From: JBDNDK01 sp046719185
GTDB lineage: Bacteria; Armatimonadota; UBA5829
Length of the DNA: 7,646 nt
Assembly (NCBI GenBank): GCA_046719185.1
Contig: JBDNDK010000117.1
Location: 1 to 7,646 of the forward strand
Direction: 5' to 3'
Both the position numbers and the translations under genes were made by a program. The notes below the pieces were generated by a model, which did not search any database, was not told where the DNA came from, and saw nothing but the letters and a program-made list of their open reading frames with translations. This document shows, piece after piece, positions 1-5,074 of the stretch; positions within the stretch are counted from its first letter, which is position 1, and the number at the start of each line of letters is the position of its first letter.

Positions 1-201
1 GCAAACACCCAATCTGTTGACAGTGTGCTTCCAATAACTTTATCACTAAGAGATATTGAAAAATTCCACATTGAAAGAGTGCTCAAAAGTAAAAATTGGA
101 ATCAATCTGCTACTGCTCAGCTTTTGGGTATTGATAGAAAAACTCTCAGAAATAAAATTAGAGAATTTAAGCTAGAGAAAGAAATAAAAGAAAGCAATTA
201 G
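1..201 (+). CDS. C-terminal end of a sigma-54-dependent (NtrC-type) regulator, partial
   Basis: Only the last 66 residues and the TAG stop are inside the window; the gene begins upstream. The fragment reads LSLRDIEKFHIERVLKSKNW, then NQSATAQLLGIDRKTLRNKI and a short charged tail. This is the Fis-type helix-turn-helix that closes NtrC/AtoC-like enhancer-binding proteins: the 'A.LLGI.R.TL..K' pattern is the recognition part, preceded by the helix that starts with 'L...E'. Such proteins bind upstream activator sequences and drive sigma-54 RNA polymerase through a central AAA+ domain, which would lie outside the window. Whether a receiver or other sensor domain is present cannot be seen. The stop codon is 2 bases from the stop of the convergent gene. 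The family call is secure at HTH level; full-length NtrC architecture is inferred. Confidence 0.85.
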   Translation, partial: ANTQSVDSVLPITLSLRDIEKFHIERVLKSKNWNQSATAQLLGIDRKTLRNKIREFKLEKEIKESN

Positions 202-203
202 AT

Positions 204-1169
204 TTATCTTAACATTTCTAAGAAGCTTTCAATCCTGAGTTTTGTTCTGGCATCAAGAGGTGATGGAGAATCACCTTCTATTGTAAGAATTGGTATATCA
301 ATATTTTTTCTAATCACAATATCCAAAATCTGCCTAAAACAAAAGCTCTGGGTGTAGTGTATTATCCCATGAAGATTTCTTTTTTCTATCTCATTTTTTA
401 TATCTGCTATTCTTCCCTGCACATCATAGGGATATGTATAAAGAAGATATTTTTCTAATATGTCATCTGTTTTATAAGGCAGGGAGAATTGTCTTTGAAC
501 CTCATTAAATACCACTCTTGCACCCAATGATTCAATGAAACTATATATGTCAGTATAAATTGGAGGCACACCAATATAGCCAAGTCTTATGCCATCATCA
601 TATTTGTTATGAGTATTATCTAATTTTTCATCAAGCTCTTTTTCAAATTTTTCAGGGTCAGAATTAAAATCACTGCAGCAAACCTGATAGTAATGATTAT
701 CAAATGATTTTATAGCATTTTCCTGCCAAGTTAATCTGTCCAGTTCCCAAACTTTTGCTCTTATTTTGTCAAGTCTTTTCTGCCAAATTAACACATTATC
801 CCATGTAGTGTTTAATGAGTTAATTAGGTTTTCAAATTGCTTTTTGAGTTGATTTTTATCTCTAGTGTATGGGTATTCAAATGGTATTATTTCAATATCA
901 CCATTTAGTGTTTCAATCATTGCTTGTGTTTGAGAGCAATCACCAGCCACAACTGCAATCAATGCATCTACTTCTTTATTTTTTATAGATGAATATATGC
1001 CTTTAATCCAACCACAACTGTTTCTTGGGTAGCCTTCATATTCTGCATTTCTTACTAATTCACCTGGGTTTTGTGATGTGATGAATATATTATTCAGGTC
1101 AACAGGTATCATATTTGCAGAGAAAACTATCTCTACTGGTATAGTAGTGGTTATTCCTATCTTTTTCAT
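204..1169 (-). CDS. HgdB-like protein of the 2-hydroxyacyl-CoA dehydratase D-component family, in a queuosine operon
   Basis: 321 residues, ATG start, TAA stop. The layout matches the HGD-D family (2-hydroxyglutaryl-CoA dehydratase, benzoyl-CoA reductase and uncharacterised relatives). There are two Rossmann-like halves, the first with Cys52 in 'PRNSCGWIKG' and Cys78 in 'GDCSQTQ', the second starting near residue 195 ('IRLGYIGVPPIYTDIY'). Cys277 lies in 'HYTQSFCFRQ', and the end is the typical 'IEGDSPSPLDARTKLRIESF' followed by LEML. Cys52, Cys78 and Cys277 fall where the family places its [4Fe-4S] ligands; Cys164-Cys165 are extra. True dehydratases have two such subunits of about 380-430 residues plus an ATP-dependent activator; here there is one shorter subunit and no activator. 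It follows queE after 2 bases, without a strong SD, so translation is probably coupled. Family membership is fairly firm. A CoA substrate is doubtful given the queuosine context; a reductive step on a deazaguanine or related molecule is my inference only. Confidence 0.75.
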   Translation of the reverse strand: MKKIGITTTIPVEIVFSANMIPVDLNNIFITSQNPGELVRNAEYEGYPRNSCGWIKGIYSSIKNKEVDALIAVVAGDCSQTQAMIETLNGDIEIIPFEYPYTRDKNQLKKQFENLINSLNTTWDNVLIWQKRLDKIRAKVWELDRLTWQENAIKSFDNHYYQVCCSDFNSDPEKFEKELDEKLDNTHNKYDDGIRLGYIGVPPIYTDIYSFIESLGARVVFNEVQRQFSLPYKTDDILEKYLLYTYPYDVQGRIADIKNEIEKRNLHGIIHYTQSFCFRQILDIVIRKNIDIPILTIEGDSPSPLDARTKLRIESFLEMLR

Positions 1170-1171
1170 TC

Positions 1172-1906
1172 TTACAAAATACCCATTGCTTTATGACATT
1201 GAGGTATCACTCTCACATCATCAAGATATTTTAATGCTTCAGTTTGTAGCTTGAAATAATGCACCATATCAATATCTGTATTGCTGTCAGGCTGGAGTAT
1301 TAAAGGTATTGATTTGGATTTATCTAATATTAACTTGCAGCAATGTGCTACTTCATCTAATGTTGTTTTATTACTAACTACCACTTTCACTATCAGTTCT
1401 TTTTGAAATGCTATATTTAGAAAATTCTTATGGGTATCCCATTTTGTGGGGAATCCTGAGGTGCTTTGCAGTTTTATATCCATTGCAACAATATCACACA
1501 AGCTAATCACTTCTTCAAGATACTGAGGCAGAGTGCCGTTGGTTTCAAGATATGTTCTAAAATTATTTGCTTTCATAGCTTCTAATAATTTGTATGTAAA
1601 GTCTATCTGAACTAAAGGCTCACCTCCTGTGATTGATATAGTGCTGCATTTTAGACTTTTGCATATATCCAATACATCATCTACACACATAGGATTGCTT
1701 TTTACAATAAAGTTTTGTGTGCATGGAGAAGTCTCAACTCTGCAAGTTGGAGGATCTGATATTTGGGTTGCATTTGTATCACAGAAATCACAGGCAAGGT
1801 TGCAGCCTGCAAGCCTCACAAATGTATGCTGTTCACCAATATATAATCCTTCACCTTGAATGGAAGTGAATATTTCCACAATCCAACCCATATTACCAGA
1901 TATCAT
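1172..1906 (-). CDS. queE: 7-carboxy-7-deazaguanine synthase (radical SAM)
   Basis: 244 residues. QueE converts 6-carboxy-5,6,7,8-tetrahydropterin to 7-carboxy-7-deazaguanine, the ring-contraction step on the way to preQ0 and queuosine. Visible signatures: 'EIFTSIQGEG' (11-20), the radical-SAM cluster motif CX3CX2C as Cys35, Cys39, Cys42 in 'GCNLACDFCDT', the SAM-binding 'TGGEPL' (93-98), 'LETNGT' (120-125) and 'MDIK' (142-145). The segment between Cys42 and GGEP, with 'CRVETSPC' and 'NP', is the longer version seen in many non-enteric QueE proteins. The first ATG abuts the queD stop exactly (TAA then ATG) and has GAGG in the end of queD about 8 bases upstream; the alternative Met6 lacks a good SD, so the longer form is preferred. 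It sits between queD and the HgdB-like gene as the middle gene of the operon. Confidence 0.93.
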   Translation of the reverse strand: MISGNMGWIVEIFTSIQGEGLYIGEQHTFVRLAGCNLACDFCDTNATQISDPPTCRVETSPCTQNFIVKSNPMCVDDVLDICKSLKCSTISITGGEPLVQIDFTYKLLEAMKANNFRTYLETNGTLPQYLEEVISLCDIVAMDIKLQSTSGFPTKWDTHKNFLNIAFQKELIVKVVVSNKTTLDEVAHCCKLILDKSKSIPLILQPDSNTDIDMVHYFKLQTEALKYLDDVRVIPQCHKAMGIL

Positions 1907-2269
1907 TTACTCATCCTCAAAATATGTGGCACAGGAAGTTGCAGTTTCCCAAACACTCACTCTATGTAAGTTTGAGTTTTCTTTTTTAAGTTTATCATAT
2001 ATATACTTTGCAATAGTTTCTGCTGTTGGGTTTATATCTTTGAAATCTGGTAAATCATTAAGATAACTGTGGTCAAGATAGCTTAATATCTCTTTCAAAA
2101 TCTTTTTTGCTGTCTTAAAATCAAATGCAAAACCTAGATCTTGCAGCTCTTTGTATCTGAAGAAAGCTGTTACTTTGTATGTATGACCATGTAGTCTTTT
2201 GCAGTTGCCATTATAATCTTTTATAGAGTGAGCTGAATCAAAGCTGTCTTCTACTGATATTTCAAACAT
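1907..2269 (-). CDS. queD: 6-carboxy-5,6,7,8-tetrahydropterin synthase (6-pyruvoyl-tetrahydropterin synthase family)
   Basis: 120 residues, the usual length for QueD. The enzyme turns 7,8-dihydroneopterin triphosphate into 6-carboxytetrahydropterin, the substrate of QueE. The zinc ligands are visible as His14 ('DSAHSI'), His27 and His29 ('RLHGHTY'). The catalytic Cys23 stands in 'NCKRLHGH', His67 in 'LDHSYLND', and the pterin-anchoring Glu108 in 'VWETATS'. Short T-fold proteins of this type can also be eukaryotic-like PTPS, but 'CxxxHGH' plus the adjacent queE makes QueD the clear choice. It is the first gene of the minus-strand operon; AGGA lies 7 bases before the ATG. Its 5' side faces znuA across a 155-base divergent region, which may matter because QueD is a zinc enzyme. 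Confidence 0.93.
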   Translation of the reverse strand: MFEISVEDSFDSAHSIKDYNGNCKRLHGHTYKVTAFFRYKELQDLGFAFDFKTAKKILKEILSYLDHSYLNDLPDFKDINPTAETIAKYIYDKLKKENSNLHRVSVWETATSCATYFEDE

Positions 2270-2370
2270 TGGTTATTCCTAAAATATTATATAATCATGT
2301 TACCAAGCCAGCAGAAATCTTGCAAAGTTTTTTTAATTTTGTATATAAACAAACTGATTATAAAGGTTTT

Positions 2371-2392
2371 TACATTATAATTTTTAATTGTA
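2371..2392. promoter_or_regulatory. Imperfect inverted repeat overlapping the znuA -10 (possible operator)
   Basis: The 22-base element begins TACATT and ends TTGTA; 7 of 11 base pairs are symmetric, with perfect outer arms TACA/TGTA. It covers the proposed znuA -10 and lies just upstream of the queD -10, where a repressor could act on both operons. Zinc uptake operons are usually repressed by Zur, but this element does not match well-known Zur or Fur boxes, and AT-rich DNA yields such symmetry by chance. Treat it as a candidate only. Confidence 0.25.
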
Positions 2393-2414
2393 TTATATAG
2401 TAGATGTATTATTT

Positions 2415-2419
2415 GGAGG
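2415..2419 (+). promoter_or_regulatory. Ribosome binding site fixing the znuA start
   Basis: GGAGG, 5 bases before the ATG at 2425. An earlier in-frame ATG at 2404 has no such site, and starting there would put seven extra residues in front of a clean lipoprotein signal peptide. The start at 2425 is therefore chosen. Confidence 0.85.
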
Positions 2420-2424
2420 TAGTA

Positions 2425-3369
2425 ATGAAGGCTATAATTAAGCTTATTATTCTCTTTTCTATTTTTGCATTTGTTTTTTCTGGATGTGCCAGTAGAGAGC
2501 AATCCAAATCATCTGATAAATTGTTAGTTGTAACCAGCATTCCACCTCTTGCGGATTTTTGCAGGAATGTGGGAGGAAGCTATGTGGAAGTAACAGCATT
2601 GGTGCCGACTGGTCAGAGTGTGCATACATTTGAATTAAGACCAGACCAAATGGAGCTGATTAGCAAAGCAGATGTGTTGGTATTAAATGGAGTTGAGCTT
2701 GAATTTTGGGCACACAAAGCTATTGAAGCTTCAGGAAATAAGGATTTAATTGTGGTAGATACATCTGAAAAAGTTGATATTATTTTTGATGAAACAGAAC
2801 ATGAGCATGAAAAGCATAGTGATTCTGATGTGCATGGTCATGTTGAAGATGAAGGATGCTGTGATCATATTCATACAGCTGGCAACCCTCATATTTGGTT
2901 GGATCCTGTAATTGCCAAAGAACAAGTGATTGCAATAAGAGATGCTTTTATCAAGGCAAATCCAAATAATAGAGATGCTTATATTGTGAATGCTGATAAC
3001 TACATCAGCCAATTAGAAAAACTGGATAAAGATATAAGAGAAGAAGTTAGCAGTTTTACAAATAAAAATTTCATTGCTTTCCACTCTGCTTGGGTGTATT
3101 TTGCTAAGAGGTATGGGTTAAATCAAGCAGCAGTGGTGATGGAAAGAGAAGGTGTGGAACCTTCACCTGCTGAGATTAAAGAGCTCATTGATCTTGTAAA
3201 AAAGCTTGATGCAAAAGCAATATTTGCTGAACCTCAGTTTTCACCAAAAGCAGCTGAGACTATTGCAAATGAAGCAGGTATTAAAGTTTTGTTTCTTGAC
3301 CCTCTTGGTGAGAATTATATAGAAACTATGAGAGAGAATATAAAACAAATGTCTGAGGCTATGAAATAA
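2425..3369 (+). CDS. znuA: Zinc/manganese ABC transporter substrate-binding lipoprotein
   Basis: 314 residues from the ATG at 2425. A lipoprotein signal (hydrophobic 4-19, lipobox 'FSGC', Cys21) anchors it to the membrane outside the cytoplasm, where it captures divalent metal and hands it to the ZnuB permease. Cluster A-1 family landmarks: 'VVTSIPPLADF' (35-45) and the expected metal ligands His67 ('HTFELRPDQ'), His156 ('NPHIWLDP'), His220 ('AFHSAWVYFAKRYGL') and Asp292 ('LFLDPLGENY'). Between ligands one and two lies an acidic His-rich loop at about 122-150, with seven histidines and an unusual Cys145-Cys146 pair. Such loops are typical of zinc-specific ZnuA rather than manganese-binding relatives, which favours zinc. 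First gene of znuA-znuC-znuB. The gene symbol reflects the zinc reading; manganese or mixed specificity is not excluded. Confidence 0.9.
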   Translation: MKAIIKLIILFSIFAFVFSGCASREQSKSSDKLLVVTSIPPLADFCRNVGGSYVEVTALVPTGQSVHTFELRPDQMELISKADVLVLNGVELEFWAHKAIEASGNKDLIVVDTSEKVDIIFDETEHEHEKHSDSDVHGHVEDEGCCDHIHTAGNPHIWLDPVIAKEQVIAIRDAFIKANPNNRDAYIVNADNYISQLEKLDKDIREEVSSFTNKNFIAFHSAWVYFAKRYGLNQAAVVMEREGVEPSPAEIKELIDLVKKLDAKAIFAEPQFSPKAAETIANEAGIKVLFLDPLGENYIETMRENIKQMSEAMK

Positions 3370-3378
3370 TCAAATAAA

Positions 3379-4155
3379 ATGGATTACATAATAAAAGCAG
3401 ACAATCTAGCTGTAAGACTCAATAATATTATAGCTCTTGAAGGTGTATCATTCACTCTAAAAAAAGGTGAATTTGCTGCTTTAATAGGACCAAATGGAGC
3501 AGGCAAAACTACTCTTGTGAAAACAATTTTAGGTCTTATAAAGCCAGATTTCGGCACTATAGAAGTTTTTGGAAAGTCTCCATCAAATCTTGGTGATGTT
3601 AAGAAAAAAATTGGATATGTGCCTCAGGTCTATAATGTGGATACAAATTTCCCAATATCAGTATTTGACCTTGTGATAATGGGCACTTATGGAAAATTAG
3701 GCATTGGCAAAAGACCAAGTTCTGCTGAAAAAGAATCCTCAATGAAAGCTCTTGGTAGAGTTGGGATTGCTGATTTAGCTAATAGACCTATTGCAAAATT
3801 ATCCGGAGGACAAAGACAAAGGGCATTTATTGCAAGAGCCTTAGTGAACAATCCAGAATTATTGCTGCTTGATGAACCTTCAACTGGTGTGGATTATGAA
3901 TCTCAGAGTAATTTATATTCTATGCTTTTAGAGCTGAAGAATGATGGTGTGAGCATTGTTGTTGTTTCACATGATATAGGTGTTGTGGCTAGTTATGCTG
4001 ATACTGTTTTTTGTGTGAATAGATCATTAGTGTGTCATGGAAGACCAGAGGAAGTATTAAACTCAGAAGCACTCAGAAGAATGTATGGGTGTGATGTTGC
4101 ATTCTTCCATCATGGCAAAGTGCCTCATATTGTTGTGGAGGATCACAATTGTTAG
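3379..4155 (+). CDS. znuC: Zinc ABC transporter ATP-binding protein
   Basis: 258 residues. It is the cytoplasmic ATPase that powers uptake with ZnuB. All motor motifs are intact: Walker A 'GPNGAGKTT' (37-45), Q-loop Gln83 ('YVPQ'), signature 'LSGGQRQR' (141-148), Walker B 'LLLLDEP' (161-167), D-loop 'STGVD' and H-loop His198 ('VVVSHD'). The C-terminal tail 'FFHHGKVPHIVV' is the His-containing end often seen in metal-uptake ATPases. It starts 9 bases after the znuA stop, in the same reading frame, and nothing resembling a Shine-Dalgarno lies in the usual window; the nearest GAGG is 20 bases upstream, inside znuA. Translation is thus probably coupled to znuA. Its own last codons carry the SD for znuB. 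Confidence 0.92.
   Translation: MDYIIKADNLAVRLNNIIALEGVSFTLKKGEFAALIGPNGAGKTTLVKTILGLIKPDFGTIEVFGKSPSNLGDVKKKIGYVPQVYNVDTNFPISVFDLVIMGTYGKLGIGKRPSSAEKESSMKALGRVGIADLANRPIAKLSGGQRQRAFIARALVNNPELLLLDEPSTGVDYESQSNLYSMLLELKNDGVSIVVVSHDIGVVASYADTVFCVNRSLVCHGRPEEVLNSEALRRMYGCDVAFFHHGKVPHIVVEDHNC
4137..4141 (+). promoter_or_regulatory. Ribosome binding site for znuB, inside znuC
   Basis: GGAGG within the last codons of znuC, 7 bases before the TTG at 4149. It decides the unusual TTG start for znuB and implies translational coupling, since the two frames overlap by 7 bases. Confidence 0.8.
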
Positions 4156-4970
4156 AAATACTTTCATATCCTTTTATGCAGAGGGCATTATTTGCATCAA
4201 TATTAGTTGGTGCATTGTGTGCATTGATTGGAGTGTATGTTGTTCTTAAGGGATTGTCTTTTATAGGTGCAGGATTATCTCATGCATCTTTTGGTGGTGT
4301 TGCTCTTGGTATATCTCTTGGTGTAAACCCTGTGTGGACTGCAGTTGTATTTTGTGTGTTCACTGCTCTTGGCATTGGTTGGGTGTCTAGAAAGGCAAAT
4401 GTGAAGGAAGATACATCTGTTGGGATATTTTTTGCATCTACAATGGCATTTGGTGTGTTGCTGATTGGTTTGATGAAAGGATATCAGACAGATTTATTCA
4501 GCTATTTATTTGGAAGCATTATAGCAGTGAGTATGCAGGATGTCTACACAATTTCCATCATTGCTCTTGTTATATTGGCTTGTGTGATATATTTCTATAA
4601 AGATTTGATGTTCACAATATTTGACTCTGAGATGGCTCAGGTGACTGGTGTGCCTGCAAATATATTATATTTTCTGCTTATCACTATGATTGCACTTACT
4701 GTTGTTATGAGTATAAAAGTTGTTGGAATCATATTGGTATCAGCTTTGATAGTCACTCCAGCAGCAGCAGCATATCAGATGACTGAGAGCTTTCATAAGA
4801 TGATATGGCTTTCAGTGTTGTTTGGAGTTGCAAGCTGTATTATTGGTTTATTTGCAAGCTATTATCTTAAGGTTGCACCTGGTGCTGCTATAGTGCTTTT
4901 ATCTACTCTCACATTTTTCATTTGTGCTTTAATATCTCCAAGAAGAAGAAAGATTGCAGTAGATAAGTGA
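4149..4970 (+). CDS. znuB: Zinc/manganese ABC transporter permease (ABC-3 family)
   Basis: 273 residues with a TTG start that overlaps the end of znuC by 7 bases; the GGAGG at 4137-4141 supports this start. An integral membrane protein of the ABC-3 family forming the metal channel. I see about eight to ten hydrophobic segments, for example 11-33, 62-79, 91-109, 131-150, 170-207, 218-238 and 243-261, and a positive C-terminus (RRRK at 265-268) expected in the cytoplasm. Family landmarks are 'LKGLSFIGAGLSHASFGGVA' near 33-52, 'DLFSYLFGS' (115-123), and 'VVGIILVSALIVTPAAAAYQ' (191-210), the conserved stretch of this permease class. Last gene of the operon. No convincing terminator follows: a 6-bp GATATT/AATATC repeat (4969-5001) has a 21-base loop and no U-run. 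Confidence 0.92.
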   Translation: MLEILSYPFMQRALFASILVGALCALIGVYVVLKGLSFIGAGLSHASFGGVALGISLGVNPVWTAVVFCVFTALGIGWVSRKANVKEDTSVGIFFASTMAFGVLLIGLMKGYQTDLFSYLFGSIIAVSMQDVYTISIIALVILACVIYFYKDLMFTIFDSEMAQVTGVPANILYFLLITMIALTVVMSIKVVGIILVSALIVTPAAAAYQMTESFHKMIWLSVLFGVASCIIGLFASYYLKVAPGAAIVLLSTLTFFICALISPRRRKIAVDK

Positions 4971-5028
4971 TATTAAAAGTGAATAATTGCTGAAAAATAT
5001 CGTCTTCTTATATTTGTCATAATAAATA

Positions 5029-5037
5029 TGATATAAT
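5029..5037 (+). promoter_or_regulatory. Extended -10 promoter for the glycoside hydrolase-like gene
   Basis: TGATATAAT, that is TGn followed by a perfect TATAAT at 5032-5037. An extended -10 can work without a good -35; the only -35-like hexamer, TTGTCA at 5014-5019, is just 12 bases away. Predicted transcription start is near 5044, leaving a leader of about 30 bases. It indicates that the downstream gene is transcribed separately from znuACB. Confidence 0.5.
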
Positions 5038-5048
5038 TTCGCATAAAT

Positions 5049-5062
5049 ATATTTGCAAATAT
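5049..5062. repeat. 14-base perfect palindrome before the ribosome binding site
   Basis: ATATTTGCAAATAT is its own reverse complement. It begins about 5 bases after the predicted transcription start and ends 2 bases before GGAGG. It could be an operator for a dimeric regulator controlling the hydrolase-like gene. As RNA it has no loop, so it is unlikely to be a stable hairpin. No regulator family is identified. Confidence 0.45.
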
Positions 5063-5064
5063 TT

Positions 5065-5069
5065 GGAGG
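5065..5069 (+). promoter_or_regulatory. Ribosome binding site fixing a TTG start
   Basis: GGAGG, 5 bases before the TTG at 5075. The surrounding ATTTGGAGG and the 5-base spacing repeat exactly what precedes znuA, which is good support for the TTG start; no ATG lies nearby in this frame, and a signal peptide follows directly. Confidence 0.75.
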
Positions 5070-5074
5070 CTGTC

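Larger units (their letters stand above)
2270..2424. promoter_or_regulatory. Divergent promoter region between queD and znuA
   Basis: 155 bases, very AT-rich. On the plus strand a TATAAT at 2376-2381 is the best -10 for znuA, with only a weak -35-like CTGATT at 2354-2359 (16-base spacer). On the minus strand a TATAAT at 2357-2362 could serve queD, giving a leader of roughly 80 bases; another at 2374-2379 overlaps the znuA -10. The minus-strand leader can form a small hairpin around 2301-2326 (TTGCAAG with CTTGGTAA, one bulge) and a 5-bp TTTGT/ACAAA stem near 2338-2353. I see no match to preQ1 riboswitch consensus. Promoter positions are guesses in AT-rich DNA; that the region drives both operons follows from gene orientation. 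Confidence 0.5.

Noticed and set aside
1629..2066. Two plus-strand ORFs opposite queE and queD
   Set aside because: Antisense shadows of well-recognised genes with no family resemblance.
2270..2350. A preQ1 riboswitch in the queD leader
   Set aside because: The short stems at about 2301-2326 and 2338-2353 do not show the preQ1-I loop and A-rich tail arrangement nor the preQ1-II architecture; they are ordinary small hairpins in AT-rich DNA.
2287..2502. Minus-strand ORF of 71 codons over the divergent region
   Set aside because: Low-complexity, Lys/Asn/Ile-rich translation of AT-rich intergenic DNA, overlapping the znuA signal peptide; no RBS or recognisable domain.
2746..3012. Minus-strand ORF within znuA
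   Set aside because: Shadow of znuA; the His/Met richness comes from reading the metal-loop codons backwards.
4969..5012. Intrinsic terminator after znuB
   Set aside because: Only a 6-bp AT-rich inverted repeat with a 21-base loop and no T-run.
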